Origin: Gammaproteobacteria bacterium
Lineage (GTDB): Bacteria > Pseudomonadota > Gammaproteobacteria > SZUA-229
Reading direction: 5' to 3'
DNA: 35,798 nucleotides
Assembly: GCA_030595325.1 (NCBI GenBank)
Contig: JAUVDN010000011.1
Coordinates: forward strand, 1-35,798
The notes under the pieces are model-generated. The model was not told the DNA's origin and did not search any database. It was given only the letters and a program-made list of their open reading frames with translations. Positions 17,904 to 26,303 of the stretch are shown one piece after another (the stretch's first letter is position 1; each line of letters opens with the position of its first letter). The translations under genes were made by a program, and so were the position numbers.

Positions 17904-18419
17904 TTAGGCATTTGAACCTATCGGTCTTAAATAAACGTGGTCAAAAGCCTGTTCTGCCTGCTCCCTCATCGTCTTACTACTATTGGTCATAGGATGCTGT
18001 ATTACTGTCCATTGATACTCGGAATAAGGATCTCGGTCAATATTAATACCATTGTCATCATTTAACTTCATGCAAACACTGTAAGTGGTTCTGTCCTTAT
18101 TTTCATTATACTGCAAATTAAATAGGTGGCTTTCCACACGTTTCCTTATTCTTATACCGTGACCACGGTATATTACTTTTAACCCATTAACCTCTAATCT
18201 ACAGGGATTCTCTTGTATCAAGTAATTAGTGAGAATTAGGTATAAGCCACTACCATAGCGAAGAGATGAAATATCATTATATGAATGAATATTTGTTATC
18301 TTAATATTATCATCAGATCTATCTTCATAATCATAGCCAGTAAAGAAATCTACAAAATGCATTTTGAAATGCTGCTTAAGGCTATTTTCTCTCTCAACTA
18401 GGCTTTTGATGTCGTACAT
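17904..18419 (-). CDS. Stand-alone GIY-YIG nuclease-fold protein
   Basis: This 171-residue protein is not annotated by obvious full-length similarity, but the GIY-YIG signature fits in register. The first motif is GLY at 58-60 (SGLYLILTN), the second YRG at 84-86, then R94 and H98 spaced as in Y-x-G-x(7)-R-x(3)-H. Near the end, E156 is followed by P166 and N170 in AEQAFDHVYLRPIGSN, like the metal-binding Glu and P-x-x-N end of UvrC-type domains. The insert between GLY and YRG is longer than usual. There is no fused DNA-binding domain; residues 1-50 are a helical, charged N-terminal part. A role as nuclease in defence or mobility is inference. Confidence 0.65.
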   Translation of the reverse strand: MYDIKSLVERENSLKQHFKMHFVDFFTGYDYEDRSDDNIKITNIHSYNDISSLRYGSGLYLILTNYLIQENPCRLEVNGLKVIYRGHGIRIRKRVESHLFNLQYNENKDRTTYSVCMKLNDDNGINIDRDPYSEYQWTVIQHPMTNSSKTMREQAEQAFDHVYLRPIGSNA

Positions 18420-18659
18420 ATTTCCCTCTAATCCTACTAAATACCAGTATAAAGAATATTACTGCATAACATTATCGTACAAAGCTACCCTTCTACTCTA
18501 ATTTCTCTTGATATTAGCATCAACTAATGTTTATAAGATAAATGCGATTCAAGAGTTTACATCTAATTTATGTTCAATTGGTTATGTCGAAGAAACTGCA
18601 ATATGTCAACTCACCTGAGAACCGTGCTGCTTGAATAGCTCTCATAAAGAGAGCATCTA

Positions 18660-19064
18660 TTAGGTATCTTGCCAATCAGGCTCATATTCCACATACTGAT
18701 CATCGATTAGCTTGTCCAGCCATGGATAATCATGAATAGGAACTGCTTTTGTAGCTAGGTGATATTGCAGGGTCATTTTACCTATATGTCGTAACGCCTT
18801 TTCAATTGGTTCTAACTTTTCCAGTGCTTCTAATGCCAATTCATATTCCCAGTCTTGAGACTCTTTTTTAATATTTTTGCAAAGAACAGAAAAACTCTTC
18901 CCACGTTTTATATTAATTGAGCGATAAGTTCCATTCTTGTAATTCAGTAGATACCACTCAATAGTGACTGTCATTCCTGTTTTTATTTCACGGCAGCGAA
19001 CTCTAACGCCTACCCAACCTCTGTACTCACTTTTGGTGTTTTTAGGCTCGTACTGCTTATTCAT
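18660..19064 (-). CDS. Probable MobI-like conjugative transfer protein
   Basis: The 134-residue protein resembles MobI-family proteins, auxiliary factors that act at the transfer origin of SXT/R391-type elements. The shared pattern, from memory, is an R-V-R start, a V-x-IEW strand, a basic IKRGKSF segment, and a helix with W-E-x-E-L-x-x-x-x-x-E then I-x-x-x-x-x-x-IGK; here these are GVRVRCREIKTG, TVTIEWYLLNYKNG, NIKRGKSFS, KKESQDWEYELALEALEKLEPIEK and ALRHIGKMTLQYH. It lacks the longer N-terminal helical part of typical members. In SXT the transfer origin lies upstream of mobI; here that place is 19065-19275, which also carries the CGTACG palindromes. A competing explanation is an unrelated small DNA-binding protein. 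Confidence 0.5.
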   Translation of the reverse strand: MNKQYEPKNTKSEYRGWVGVRVRCREIKTGMTVTIEWYLLNYKNGTYRSINIKRGKSFSVLCKNIKKESQDWEYELALEALEKLEPIEKALRHIGKMTLQYHLATKAVPIHDYPWLDKLIDDQYVEYEPDWQDT

Positions 19065-19147
19065 ACTGAGTTATGAGCAGTATAGCCATACACTTTTCAA
19101 ACCTTTATTTTTTTGAGAACGTTATATTAATTCGGTACATAGCAATT

Positions 19148-19163
19148 ATTCACGTACGTGAAT
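19148..19163. promoter_or_regulatory. CGTACG palindrome, site 1
   Basis: ATTCACGTACGTGAAT is a perfect 16-bp palindrome in the gap between the divergent mobI-like and hipB genes. Its centre (19155.5) is exactly 49 bp from site 2. Confidence 0.55.
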
Positions 19164-19199
19164 ATATGTCGTTTTTTCTTAGATTTTATAAAAAATACG

Positions 19200-19210
19200 C
19201 ACGTACGGTA
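19200..19210. promoter_or_regulatory. CGTACG palindrome, site 2
   Basis: CACGTACGGTA combines one arm of site 1 and one arm of site 3 around the core CGTACG (centre 19204.5). It lies just upstream of the hipB -35 box. Confidence 0.5.
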
Positions 19211-19218
19211 ATTATTTG

Positions 19219-19247
19219 TTGATAAATAGAAAAATTAGCGTTATATT
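19219..19247 (+). promoter_or_regulatory. Sigma-70 promoter of hipBA
   Basis: TTGATA (19219-19224), 17-bp spacer, TATATT (19242-19247). The predicted start (about 19254) falls inside palindrome site 3, about 22 nt before the hipB ATG. Confidence 0.6.
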
Positions 19248-19259
19248 TACCGTACGGTA
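19248..19259. promoter_or_regulatory. CGTACG palindrome, site 3, over the hipBA start site
   Basis: TACCGTACGGTA is a perfect 12-bp palindrome (centre 19253.5), 49 bp from site 2. Its overlap with the predicted transcription start is what an autorepressing HipB operator would look like. Confidence 0.6.
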
Positions 19260-19275
19260 CTATTATGGTGGAGAT

Positions 19276-19542
19276 ATGACTAATAAATCAATTCCTTATG
19301 GAAAAGTTCTAACAACTAAAGATCTTGGTAACATTGTACGTGCGCACCGAAAAAGTAAGCAACTAACACTCGAAACACTATCAGGGCTTGGGAACCTCAG
19401 CACACGCTTTCTCTCTGAATTTGAACGAGGCAAGGAAACTGCAGAGATTGGCAAGGTATTAAAAGCCCTACGCACGCTCGGCCTAGAAGTCACTATACAA
19501 CCACGTCACGCACCACAAGTTGTCAACAAGGTAAAAGGCTGA
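19276..19542 (+). CDS. hipB: HipB-like antitoxin, Xre-family regulator
   Basis: The preferred ATG 19276 follows GGTGGAG and gives 88 residues; an upstream TTG (19216) would lie inside the promoter and is rejected. Residues about 14-70 form an Xre-type helix-turn-helix (TTKDLGNIVRAHRKSKQLT, ETLSGLGNLSTRFLSEFERG), ending in LGLEVTIQP as in HipB-type proteins. The gene's stop overlaps the hipA ATG (TGATG), typical of an antitoxin-toxin pair. It should bind HipA and repress the operon through the palindromes upstream. Confidence 0.9.
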   Translation: MTNKSIPYGKVLTTKDLGNIVRAHRKSKQLTLETLSGLGNLSTRFLSEFERGKETAEIGKVLKALRTLGLEVTIQPRHAPQVVNKVKG

Positions 19543-20777
19543 TGATCGATCCTGATTCACTCAATATCTGGTATGAAGATCAGCTGGTTGGTCACCTGTG
19601 GCAAAATACGACCAGTGCGATTGGTTTTCGTTATACCTCAGACTGGATTTCACAAAGCGGCTTTGCCATCTCACAAACGTTGCCCCTTAAAGAGGAGGAA
19701 TATAGTTCTGAAGATAGTATTGCACACCGATTCTTTGCAAACTTGCTTCCTGAAGGAGGCGTCAGAGATCATATTGTTCGAGATCTAAAAATACCCAATA
19801 CGGATTTTGAATTACTACGTGCTATTGGTGGCGAATGCGCTGGCGCACTAAACATATTACCGGTAGAACGGTCACCTTCTACCGACTATACATACCGATC
19901 ACTCGGCGACACAGAACTAGAGCAGCTTATTCTTCGTCGAGGTCAAATATATACAGCACTACCTCCACAGCAGCGTCCAAGATTGTCACTTGCAGGCGCG
20001 CAGGACAAATGCCCGGTACTCTTAAAAGAAGATCAGTATTTTCTACCTGAACGTGAAGCACCTTCAAGTCATATCTTGAAATTTGAGGTCAGAGACTATC
20101 GCCATCTTCCTGCTTATGAAACTTTTACCACTCTGCTTGCGAAACAGATTGCTTTACCCGTAGTTGACATTGAATTACGCCAATTACAAGAAACAACATA
20201 TGCGCAGATTGAGCGATATGACCGACTTTGGGAATCTGGTCAGCTGATTCGATTACATCAGGAAGATTTTTGTCAGGCACTTGGTTACGGTTTTGATAAA
20301 AAATACCAGCAACACGGTGGTCCCTCCTTTGCTGACTGTTATCAACTGCTGCAGGATGTTTCAACCGATCCCATTATCGACACACAAAACTTATTACGCT
20401 GGCAAATATTTAATTTTCTGGCAGGAAATTCTGACGGTCATGCAAAAAATCTTTCGCTGCTGTACTTTAAGAATGGTGAGATTCGTCTAGCCCCATACTA
20501 TGACCTTATATGTACTCGTGCTATTGAGCGTATCGATGAACATCTGGCGTTTGATATCGGCGGTCAACGTGACCCTGGTCATGTTACTGAAAAACATTGG
20601 GAAGCACTGGCAAAAGAATGTGATGTCTCACCAAGATTTCTAAAAAATCTGCTCAGTGAGTCTTCTGATTTGTTACTAGATAATCTTGAAACGACAAAAA
20701 ATTTATTTGAAGCACGATATGGTGAGTACCCTGCTCTACAGAGAATTCAACAAGTGGTAAGGCAGCAATGCCGATAG
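19542..20777 (+). CDS. hipA: HipA-family serine/threonine kinase toxin
   Basis: HipA phosphorylates glutamyl-tRNA synthetase in E. coli and induces dormancy. This 411-residue protein has an N-terminal HipA domain (about 1-110) and a kinase core. RPRLSLAGAQDK places an autophosphorylatable Ser at 149 (Ser150 in E. coli); ILK180 is the ATP lysine; NSDGHAKN gives catalytic D298 and N303; PYYDLICT gives metal-binding D321. All key residues are present, so the toxin looks active. Translationally coupled to hipB. It is the last gene before the right att copy. The actual substrate here may differ from E. coli. Confidence 0.93.
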   Translation: MIDPDSLNIWYEDQLVGHLWQNTTSAIGFRYTSDWISQSGFAISQTLPLKEEEYSSEDSIAHRFFANLLPEGGVRDHIVRDLKIPNTDFELLRAIGGECAGALNILPVERSPSTDYTYRSLGDTELEQLILRRGQIYTALPPQQRPRLSLAGAQDKCPVLLKEDQYFLPEREAPSSHILKFEVRDYRHLPAYETFTTLLAKQIALPVVDIELRQLQETTYAQIERYDRLWESGQLIRLHQEDFCQALGYGFDKKYQQHGGPSFADCYQLLQDVSTDPIIDTQNLLRWQIFNFLAGNSDGHAKNLSLLYFKNGEIRLAPYYDLICTRAIERIDEHLAFDIGGQRDPGHVTEKHWEALAKECDVSPRFLKNLLSESSDLLLDNLETTKNLFEARYGEYPALQRIQQVVRQQCR

Positions 20778-20797
20778 TGAGTTATTAACTAAAATGG

Positions 20798-20813
20798 CAC
20801 GTCAGTGGCGCGC
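20798..20813 (+). repeat. Near-end direct repeat, right copy
   Basis: CACGTCAGTGGCGCGC, one mismatch from 13608-13623, lies in the same orientation 59 bp inside the right att copy. Confidence 0.5.
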
Positions 20814-20871
20814 AGGAATATGCGCAGGAGATAAGTATTTGATATGCTTCATTGAAATGGATGTTTGCGAA

Positions 20872-20899
20872 GAGGTTCAAGTCCTCTTCTCGGCACCAT
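20872..20899 (+). repeat. Island attachment site, right copy (attR)
   Basis: This 28-bp sequence is identical to the tRNA-Leu 3' end at 13440-13467. Nothing upstream of it (20840-20871) resembles the rest of a tRNA, so it is not a second tRNA gene. It marks the island's right boundary. Confidence 0.88.
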
Positions 20900-21044
20900 C
20901 TTTCTAAACGCTTTTTTAACAAGTCTTTGTTTAAAACACATAATCTCACACAAAGCATTGTTTTCAAACGGGATTGTAACATACCTGAAAGCCATTTCCC
21001 TTACCTAATAAGGGCAGTATAGAAAATCAGACAAAATCACTCTG

Positions 21045-21743
21045 TTAACACCAACTAGCCTCACCCAGATCTGGATTGTGCAGCAATTCACGTACATTCG
21101 CGTCGATGATTCGATAACCGACATTGCCGTATAGCAGTTGACGACCTTCATTTAATACCAGTGTTGGACTGCCTGGTATTTTGTAGCTATTTCTAGCTTC
21201 ATCATCCTGGTGTAATGCCGCATGCGCTTCACCAGAGCCAATCAATTCATGTATCTGAGCTAAAGGTAAATGAAGTTTTTCTGCGATTTCGTCCTGTACA
21301 CGTCGACATGAAATATCGCGCCCCTCACGAAAAAAAGCATCTCTGAACAACCAGATAGCCTCTTCAAATAGCGTTCGACCATTCAGACCATCCTGTTGAC
21401 TATTTTCGACCACACCCTGCTGCTCTAATAATTGTATGGCTTTCAGATATAAGTGTGCAGAGCTTGATGATTGCGGAGAAACTTTTGACCACAGGTCCTC
21501 AGATATCTTGATGTGAGGCCAGTTTTTTGCCACTTCCTGCAAGTGCGCGTTAAACCCCTCGAATCCGCCTTCATCTTTCCAGACATTGCTAACATGCTGT
21601 TTGCCGGCACCGAATATCGGCACAAAACGATTGACGACCTCTATCTCATCACCAAATTCCTGCTTCAATTCATCCATGCGTATCTGTCCACCGTAGGCCC
21701 AGATGCATAACACATCACTAAAATATTCTATTTTAATACTCAT
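21045..21743 (-). CDS. DsbA-family (FrnE-like) thioredoxin-fold protein, atypical active site
   Basis: This 232-residue protein has the FrnE/2-hydroxychromene-2-carboxylate-isomerase-like layout of the DsbA superfamily: beta strand IKIEYFSDVLCIWAYGG, a large helical insertion (about 60-170), and the cis-proline loop IPGSPTLVLN (about 190-199). The usual CxxC is absent: the motif reads CIWA, with a single Cys at 13, so it may act as glutathione-S-transferase/isomerase rather than a disulfide oxidase. No signal peptide, so cytoplasmic. It is 115 bp after cusA, separated by an inverted repeat, so co-transcription with the cus genes is possible but uncertain. Confidence 0.8.
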   Translation of the reverse strand: MSIKIEYFSDVLCIWAYGGQIRMDELKQEFGDEIEVVNRFVPIFGAGKQHVSNVWKDEGGFEGFNAHLQEVAKNWPHIKISEDLWSKVSPQSSSSAHLYLKAIQLLEQQGVVENSQQDGLNGRTLFEEAIWLFRDAFFREGRDISCRRVQDEIAEKLHLPLAQIHELIGSGEAHAALHQDDEARNSYKIPGSPTLVLNEGRQLLYGNVGYRIIDANVRELLHNPDLGEASWC

Positions 21744-21811
21744 TTTTTACTCTTTTAAAACATAAAGCCTTATCAGTGATAACACAGACTTGCTAATAAA
21801 GAATGTTTGAT

Positions 21812-21840
21812 TCCCTCTCCCTCTGGGAGAGGGAGAGGGA
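21812..21840. repeat. Perfect 13-bp inverted repeat (CCCTCTCCC type)
   Basis: TCCCTCTCCCTCT (21812-21824), loop GGG, and its exact complement (21828-21840). Similar CCCTCTCCC...GGGAGAGGG palindromes are dispersed in many gammaproteobacterial genomes. It lies just downstream of cusA (minus), but there is no U-tract on that strand. Confidence 0.7.
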
Positions 21841-21858
21841 GATTATTTTTTCTATAGG

Positions 21859-24800
21859 CTAATTACTGCCTTCTTTTAATCCCATGCTTTTCCAGAGCAG
21901 AAATATCGCTGGAATAACCACCAGTGTCAACACCGTTGCACTCACCATACCACCAACCATCGGTGCTGCGATGCGCCGCATTACTTCAGAACCCGTACCG
22001 CCTCCCAGCATGATTGGTAACAGGCCCGCAATAATAGCGGCTACAGTCATCATGATTGGTCGAACTCGCAATAGTGCACCATCGATAACTGCAGAGCGAA
22101 CTTCTGCGACGGTTAATTCGACACTCTTTCTTTCTGCTTCAGCTCGATGCTTATCAAATGCTTGATTCAAATAAACCAGCATGATAACGCCTATTTCTAC
22201 AGCCACACCCGACAAAGCTATAAAGCCAACACCAACAGCAACTGAGATATTGTAATCCAGGATATACAGCAACCAGAAGCCTCCGACCGAGGCCAATGGC
22301 AAGGTGCCCATGATTATTGCCACTTCAGTCAGATTACGGAAGTTCATGTATAACAGCAATACAATAATAACCAGCGTCACAGGAACAACTGTTGATAAAC
22401 GCTCCACGGCACGAACCATAAATTCATACTGACCCGACCAGGAGATAGAATAACCCGGTGGCAGTTTTATTTTTTCAGCCACAACCTGTTGTGCATCCTG
22501 CACATAAGAACCTAGGTCACGCCCCTCGATGTCGATATAGATCCAGCCATTTAAGCGTGCATTCTCGGTTTTGATCATGCCCGGACCATTATCGATACGT
22601 ATATCTGCAACTTCTGCCAGCGGAATGCGCGCGCCCGCCGGTGTCACTACCGGTAGATTACGTAGTTTTTCCAATGAGTCACGAACATCTCGCGGATATC
22701 GAACATTAATAGGATATCGCTCCAGCCCCTCCACGGTCATCGCCACACGCATACCACCCAGTGCAGTTTTAACGACTTCCTGAATATCAGAGATATTAAG
22801 TGCGAAACGAGCAGCTTCACGACGTTTGATATCGACAGTGACATAGCGCCCGCCAGCTACGCGCTCCGCATAAACTGAAACAGTCCCCGGAACATCATTA
22901 AGTACTTTTTCGATTTCTTTACCAATATTTTCAATCACCAATAGATCTGGCCCTGCTACTTTTATACCGACTGGCGTTTTAATACCGGTTGCTAACATGT
23001 CAATACGATTTTTGATCGGCATCACCCAGGCATTGGTCAATCCCGGGAACTGGATTAATTCATTCAGTTCTTTTTTAAGTGAATCCATCGTCATTCCGTC
23101 TCGCCATTCATCACGAGGCTTTAGGAGAATAGTGGTTTCTATCATCGTCAACGGAGCAGGATCGGTTGCTGTTTCAGCACGCCCAACTTTACCAAATACT
23201 CTCTTTACTTCCGGCACGGTTTTAATTAATTTATTTGTTTGTTGCAACAGCTCTTGCGCTTTACCAATCGATACCGCTGGAAAAGTACTTGGCATATACA
23301 ACAGATCCCCTTCATCCAGATCAGGCATAAACTCTGATCCTAATTGAGATAATGGCCAGAGACCGGCAACAACAATTAACAAGGTAGCGCCCAGCACAGC
23401 CTTAGGTGAATGAAGAACCATATTAATAAATGGTTTATATGCCGCAATCAATACGCGATTGATTGGATTCTTGTGTTCGGGGGTGACGTGCCCGCGGATA
23501 AAATACCCCATCAAAACAGGAACCAGCGTTATCGAAAGCAGCGCTGCACCAGCCATAGCAAATGTTTTAGTAAAGGCCAGGGGTGCAAACATACGACCTT
23601 CTTGTGCTTCAAGCGTGAACACGGGTAAGAAACTTAATGTGATAATAAGTAAGGAAAAAAACAACGGCGGTCCTACTTCCATCGCAGCTTTTCGTATTAA
23701 CTGCCATCGGTCTTCATTACTAAGTTCGCTAGCATCTGTTACTTCGTGCTCCATATGTTTGTGCACGTTTTCTATCATCACGATAGCGGCATCAACCATA
23801 GCGCCAATCGCAATGGCGATACCGCCTAGCGACATGATATTGGCATTGATGCCAAGACGCTCCATAACAATAAATGCGATCAATATTCCTACGGGTAATG
23901 AAAGAATGATGACCAGGGCTGATCGCAAATGAAACAGAAACAAAGCACACACCAGAGCAACCACGATAAACTCTTCCAACAGTTTCATGTTCAACGTGTC
24001 GACGGCTCGGTTAATTAATGCAGAACGATCATAGGTTTCAACTATTTCAACACCATCTGGCAAGCTGCGCGCAAGTTCTTTAAGTTTTGCTTTAGCGCCA
24101 TTAATCGTACTCAGTGCATTCTCACCAAAGCGCATAACGATGACACCACCGACCACTTCACCTTCACCATCAAGCTCGGCAATGCCACGTCGAAGCTGCG
24201 GACCTATTCGAATTTGCGCTACATCTTTTAACAGTATCGGTGTGCCCTGCTTGTTAACACCCAATGGAATATTTTTTAGATCATCCAGCTCATCGATATA
24301 ACCCGTTGAACGCACCATATATTCCGCTTCAGCCATTTCAATAACTGAACCGCCGGTTTCCTGATTACCCAGCTGAATAGCTTTTCTTATTTTTGATAAC
24401 GGTAAGTTGTAAGCACGTAGGCTGTCAGGATCCAGTACTACCTGATACTGCTTGACCATTCCACCAATTGTGACCACTTCGGATACACCGTGTACTGTTT
24501 GCAGTTCATACTTTAAAAACCAGTCCTGCAGACTACGTAGCTCTGACAGATCATGCGTATTGCTGCGATCAACCAGTGCATATTCATATACCCAACCGAC
24601 ACCCGTTGCATCAGGTCCGAGTTCAGGTCGTGCGTCCTGCGGTAATTTACTTGACACCTGACTCAGGTATTCCAGCACACGTGATCGTGCCCAGTACAAG
24701 TCGGTGCCATCTTCGAAGATGACATAGACATACGAATCGCCAAAGAATGAATAACCGCGAACATTAACTGCTTTAGGTACTGACAGCATTGCTGTCGTTA

Positions 24801-25005
24801 AAGGGTAAGTAACCTGATCTTCCACCACCTGTGGCGCCTGCCCCGGATAACTTGTTTTTATAATGACCTGTACATCTGATAGATCAGGTAATGCATCCAG
24901 TGGCGTTTGTTTAATGGAATAAATACCTAAACCAACAATGATAAATGTCAGCATCAACACCATGAATCGATTGTCGATTGACCAACCAATGATTTTTCCA
25001 ATCAT
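21859..25005 (-). CDS. cusA: Heavy-metal RND efflux pump, CusA-type (Cu+/Ag+)
   Basis: CusA is the inner-membrane proton-driven pump of a tripartite Cu(I)/Ag(I) exporter. The 1048-residue length and 12-TM RND plan with two large periplasmic loops are normal. HME-RND hallmarks include [23 protein letters not shown] near the N terminus and the [20 protein letters not shown] motif in TM4, which carries the proton-relay acids. The three methionines that bind Cu(I) in E. coli CusA appear at equivalent places: [16 protein letters not shown] and [11 protein letters not shown]. It starts 2 bp after cusB ends. Order cusC-cusB-cusA on one strand; no cusF or regulator pair is seen nearby. Confidence 0.95.
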   Translation of the reverse strand: MIGKIIGWSIDNRFMVLMLTFIIVGLGIYSIKQTPLDALPDLSDVQVIIKTSYPGQAPQVVEDQVTYPLTTAMLSVPKAVNVRGYSFFGDSYVYVIFEDGTDLYWARSRVLEYLSQVSSKLPQDARPELGPDATGVGWVYEYALVDRSNTHDLSELRSLQDWFLKYELQTVHGVSEVVTIGGMVKQYQVVLDPDSLRAYNLPLSKIRKAIQLGNQETGGSVIEMAEAEYMVRSTGYIDELDDLKNIPLGVNKQGTPILLKDVAQIRIGPQLRRGIAELDGEGEVVGGVIVMRFGENALSTINGAKAKLKELARSLPDGVEIVETYDRSALINRAVDTLNMKLLEEFIVVALVCALFLFHLRSALVIILSLPVGILIAFIVMERLGINANIMSLGGIAIAIGAMVDAAIVMIENVHKHMEHEVTDASELSNEDRWQLIRKAAMEVGPPLFFSLLIITLSFLPVFTLEAQEGRMFAPLAFTKTFAMAGAALLSITLVPVLMGYFIRGHVTPEHKNPINRVLIAAYKPFINMVLHSPKAVLGATLLIVVAGLWPLSQLGSEFMPDLDEGDLLYMPSTFPAVSIGKAQELLQQTNKLIKTVPEVKRVFGKVGRAETATDPAPLTMIETTILLKPRDEWRDGMTMDSLKKELNELIQFPGLTNAWVMPIKNRIDMLATGIKTPVGIKVAGPDLLVIENIGKEIEKVLNDVPGTVSVYAERVAGGRYVTVDIKRREAARFALNISDIQEVVKTALGGMRVAMTVEGLERYPINVRYPRDVRDSLEKLRNLPVVTPAGARIPLAEVADIRIDNGPGMIKTENARLNGWIYIDIEGRDLGSYVQDAQQVVAEKIKLPPGYSISWSGQYEFMVRAVERLSTVVPVTLVIIVLLLYMNFRNLTEVAIIMGTLPLASVGGFWLLYILDYNISVAVGVGFIALSGVAVEIGVIMLVYLNQAFDKHRAEAERKSVELTVAEVRSAVIDGALLRVRPIMMTVAAIIAGLLPIMLGGGTGSEVMRRIAAPMVGGMVSATVLTLVVIPAIFLLWKSMGLKEGSN

Positions 25006-25007
25006 GA

Positions 25008-26303
25008 TTACATCTCTCCCGACTTCGACATGTCAGACATGCCGCTTTTGTTTGAGCTAGATTTATTTGAGTCCGGTTTATTCGAATCGCTGTCATTTGA
25101 ATCATCTGCATCCATCTCAGACATTCGCGTTAGACTTGCACGCATACTCGCTTCCGAATCGATGAGAAACTGCCCGGATGTTACGATGTTATCTTCTTCA
25201 TACACCCCTTCTAATATTTCTACGTAATCCCCGCTTTCGATTCCCGCTGTTACAATACGAGCTTCAAATTTACCCTCGCCCAATGCAATAATGACACGCT
25301 CTTCACGGCCAGTGCGGATAAGCCCTTCAAGTGGAATAACGATGGTATTTTCTTTAGCACCACCATATATTTTCACATTGGCATACATATTCGGTTTCAG
25401 GCGTTCACCCGGGTTATCGAAACGTAATCGCACTTTCAATGTTCTTGTTTTAGCATCAAGACTTGGGTAAATATATTCAACCTCGCCACGCCAGAGTTTA
25501 CCGGGTATATAAGATAGCCTGACCTCTGCTTGCTGACCAACTTCCACCCACTGCGATTGACGCTCAAACACTTCAGCCAACAACCAGACACTTGATAAGT
25601 CCCCCAGAGTCATCACTTTTTGTGACGGCTTTACAAACATACCTTCACGTACCGGTAAATCAGAGACAACACCATCTTGTGGCGCATATATCGAAATACG
25701 TTGCTTTACCTTTTTAGTTTTTTGTAATCGCTTTATCTGTGAACTGGAAACACCAAGCGCTGCTAAGCGTTCTTTTGTTGCCCTGATTAAACCCTTATTA
25801 CCCGAAGATAAAGCAGTAATCAGCTCTTCCTGTGCATTAACTAACTTAGGCGAATAAACGTCAAAAAGTAAATCTCCTTTTTTGACGCGCTCACCTTCTG
25901 ATTGAACCACCAGTTTTTCAATCCAACCTTCCGTCCGCAGATGAATATGACTGACCTTTGACTCATCATAATCAACATAGCCCACGGTATCGATGCCGCG
26001 CCACAGTCTAGTCAGTTCAGCCTTAGCGGTTCTAACACCAAGATTCTGAACAACCGTCGGCGATATACTTACCGTACTACCATCGCCATCTGCGCCTGCA
26101 TAAAAAGGTATCAGCTCCATACCCATTGGTGACTTTCCAGGTTTATCACGTCGGTAATTTGCATCCATCGGCGCAACCCAATATAAAACTTCTTTATCTT
26201 CGTCTGTGGCAGACGTTGCTACAGTAGGAATAAATAATGCATTAGAAAACAGCACTGTTGTTGATATTGCCACTAATACAGAATATAGATTTTTAGCCTT
26301 CAT
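25008..26303 (-). CDS. cusB: RND periplasmic adaptor, CusB-type
   Basis: This is the membrane-fusion subunit linking CusA to the outer-membrane channel. ATG 26303 is chosen because GAGGGT lies 7 nt upstream; the ORF can be extended to 26339 without a ribosome binding site. A signal peptide (about 1-32) is followed by a heavy-metal-binding-type segment ([28 protein letters not shown]; Met replaces the usual Cys/His residues), then the lipoyl/barrel-sandwich and hairpin region ([24 protein letters not shown]) and beta-barrel domain. The C-terminal tail (about 395-431) is low complexity, rich in Ser/Asn/Asp/Lys, ending in a Met-rich stretch ([11 protein letters not shown]) that could bind Cu(I). 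Overlaps cusC by 11 bp. Confidence 0.92.
   Translation of the reverse strand: MKAKNLYSVLVAISTTVLFSNALFIPTVATSATDEDKEVLYWVAPMDANYRRDKPGKSPMGMELIPFYAGADGDGSTVSISPTVVQNLGVRTAKAELTRLWRGIDTVGYVDYDESKVSHIHLRTEGWIEKLVVQSEGERVKKGDLLFDVYSPKLVNAQEELITALSSGNKGLIRATKERLAALGVSSSQIKRLQKTKKVKQRISIYAPQDGVVSDLPVREGMFVKPSQKVMTLGDLSSVWLLAEVFERQSQWVEVGQQAEVRLSYIPGKLWRGEVEYIYPSLDAKTRTLKVRLRFDNPGERLKPNMYANVKIYGGAKENTIVIPLEGLIRTGREERVIIALGEGKFEARIVTAGIESGDYVEILEGVYEEDNIVTSGQFLIDSEASMRASLTRMSEMDADDSNDSDSNKPDSNKSSSNKSGMSDMSKSGEM

Noticed and set aside
18638-18654. GCTCTC-ATAAA-GAGAGC hairpin after the mobI-like gene as a terminator
   Set aside because: The stem is only 6 bp and no U-tract follows on the minus strand.
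19148-19259. CGTACG palindromes as replication iterons
   Set aside because: No replication initiator gene is nearby; location over the hipBA promoter explains them better.
20801-20905. A plus-strand ORF starting at ATG 20794 that reads through the att repeat, considered as an integrase remnant
   Set aside because: The translated peptide shows no R-H-R-Y recombinase motif; too short to support a claim.
20785-20982. A minus-strand ORF over the right att copy
   Set aside because: It crosses the att repeat and has no domain, ribosome binding site or sensible composition; it is an antisense shadow.
20994-21016. CCCTTA-CCTAA-TAAGGG hairpin between hipA and the DsbA-like gene as a terminator
   Set aside because: Short stem and no T-run on either strand.
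21812-21840. The 13-bp inverted repeat as the cus operon terminator
   Set aside because: A T-run follows only on the plus strand, opposite to cus transcription; it is better described as a dispersed repeat.
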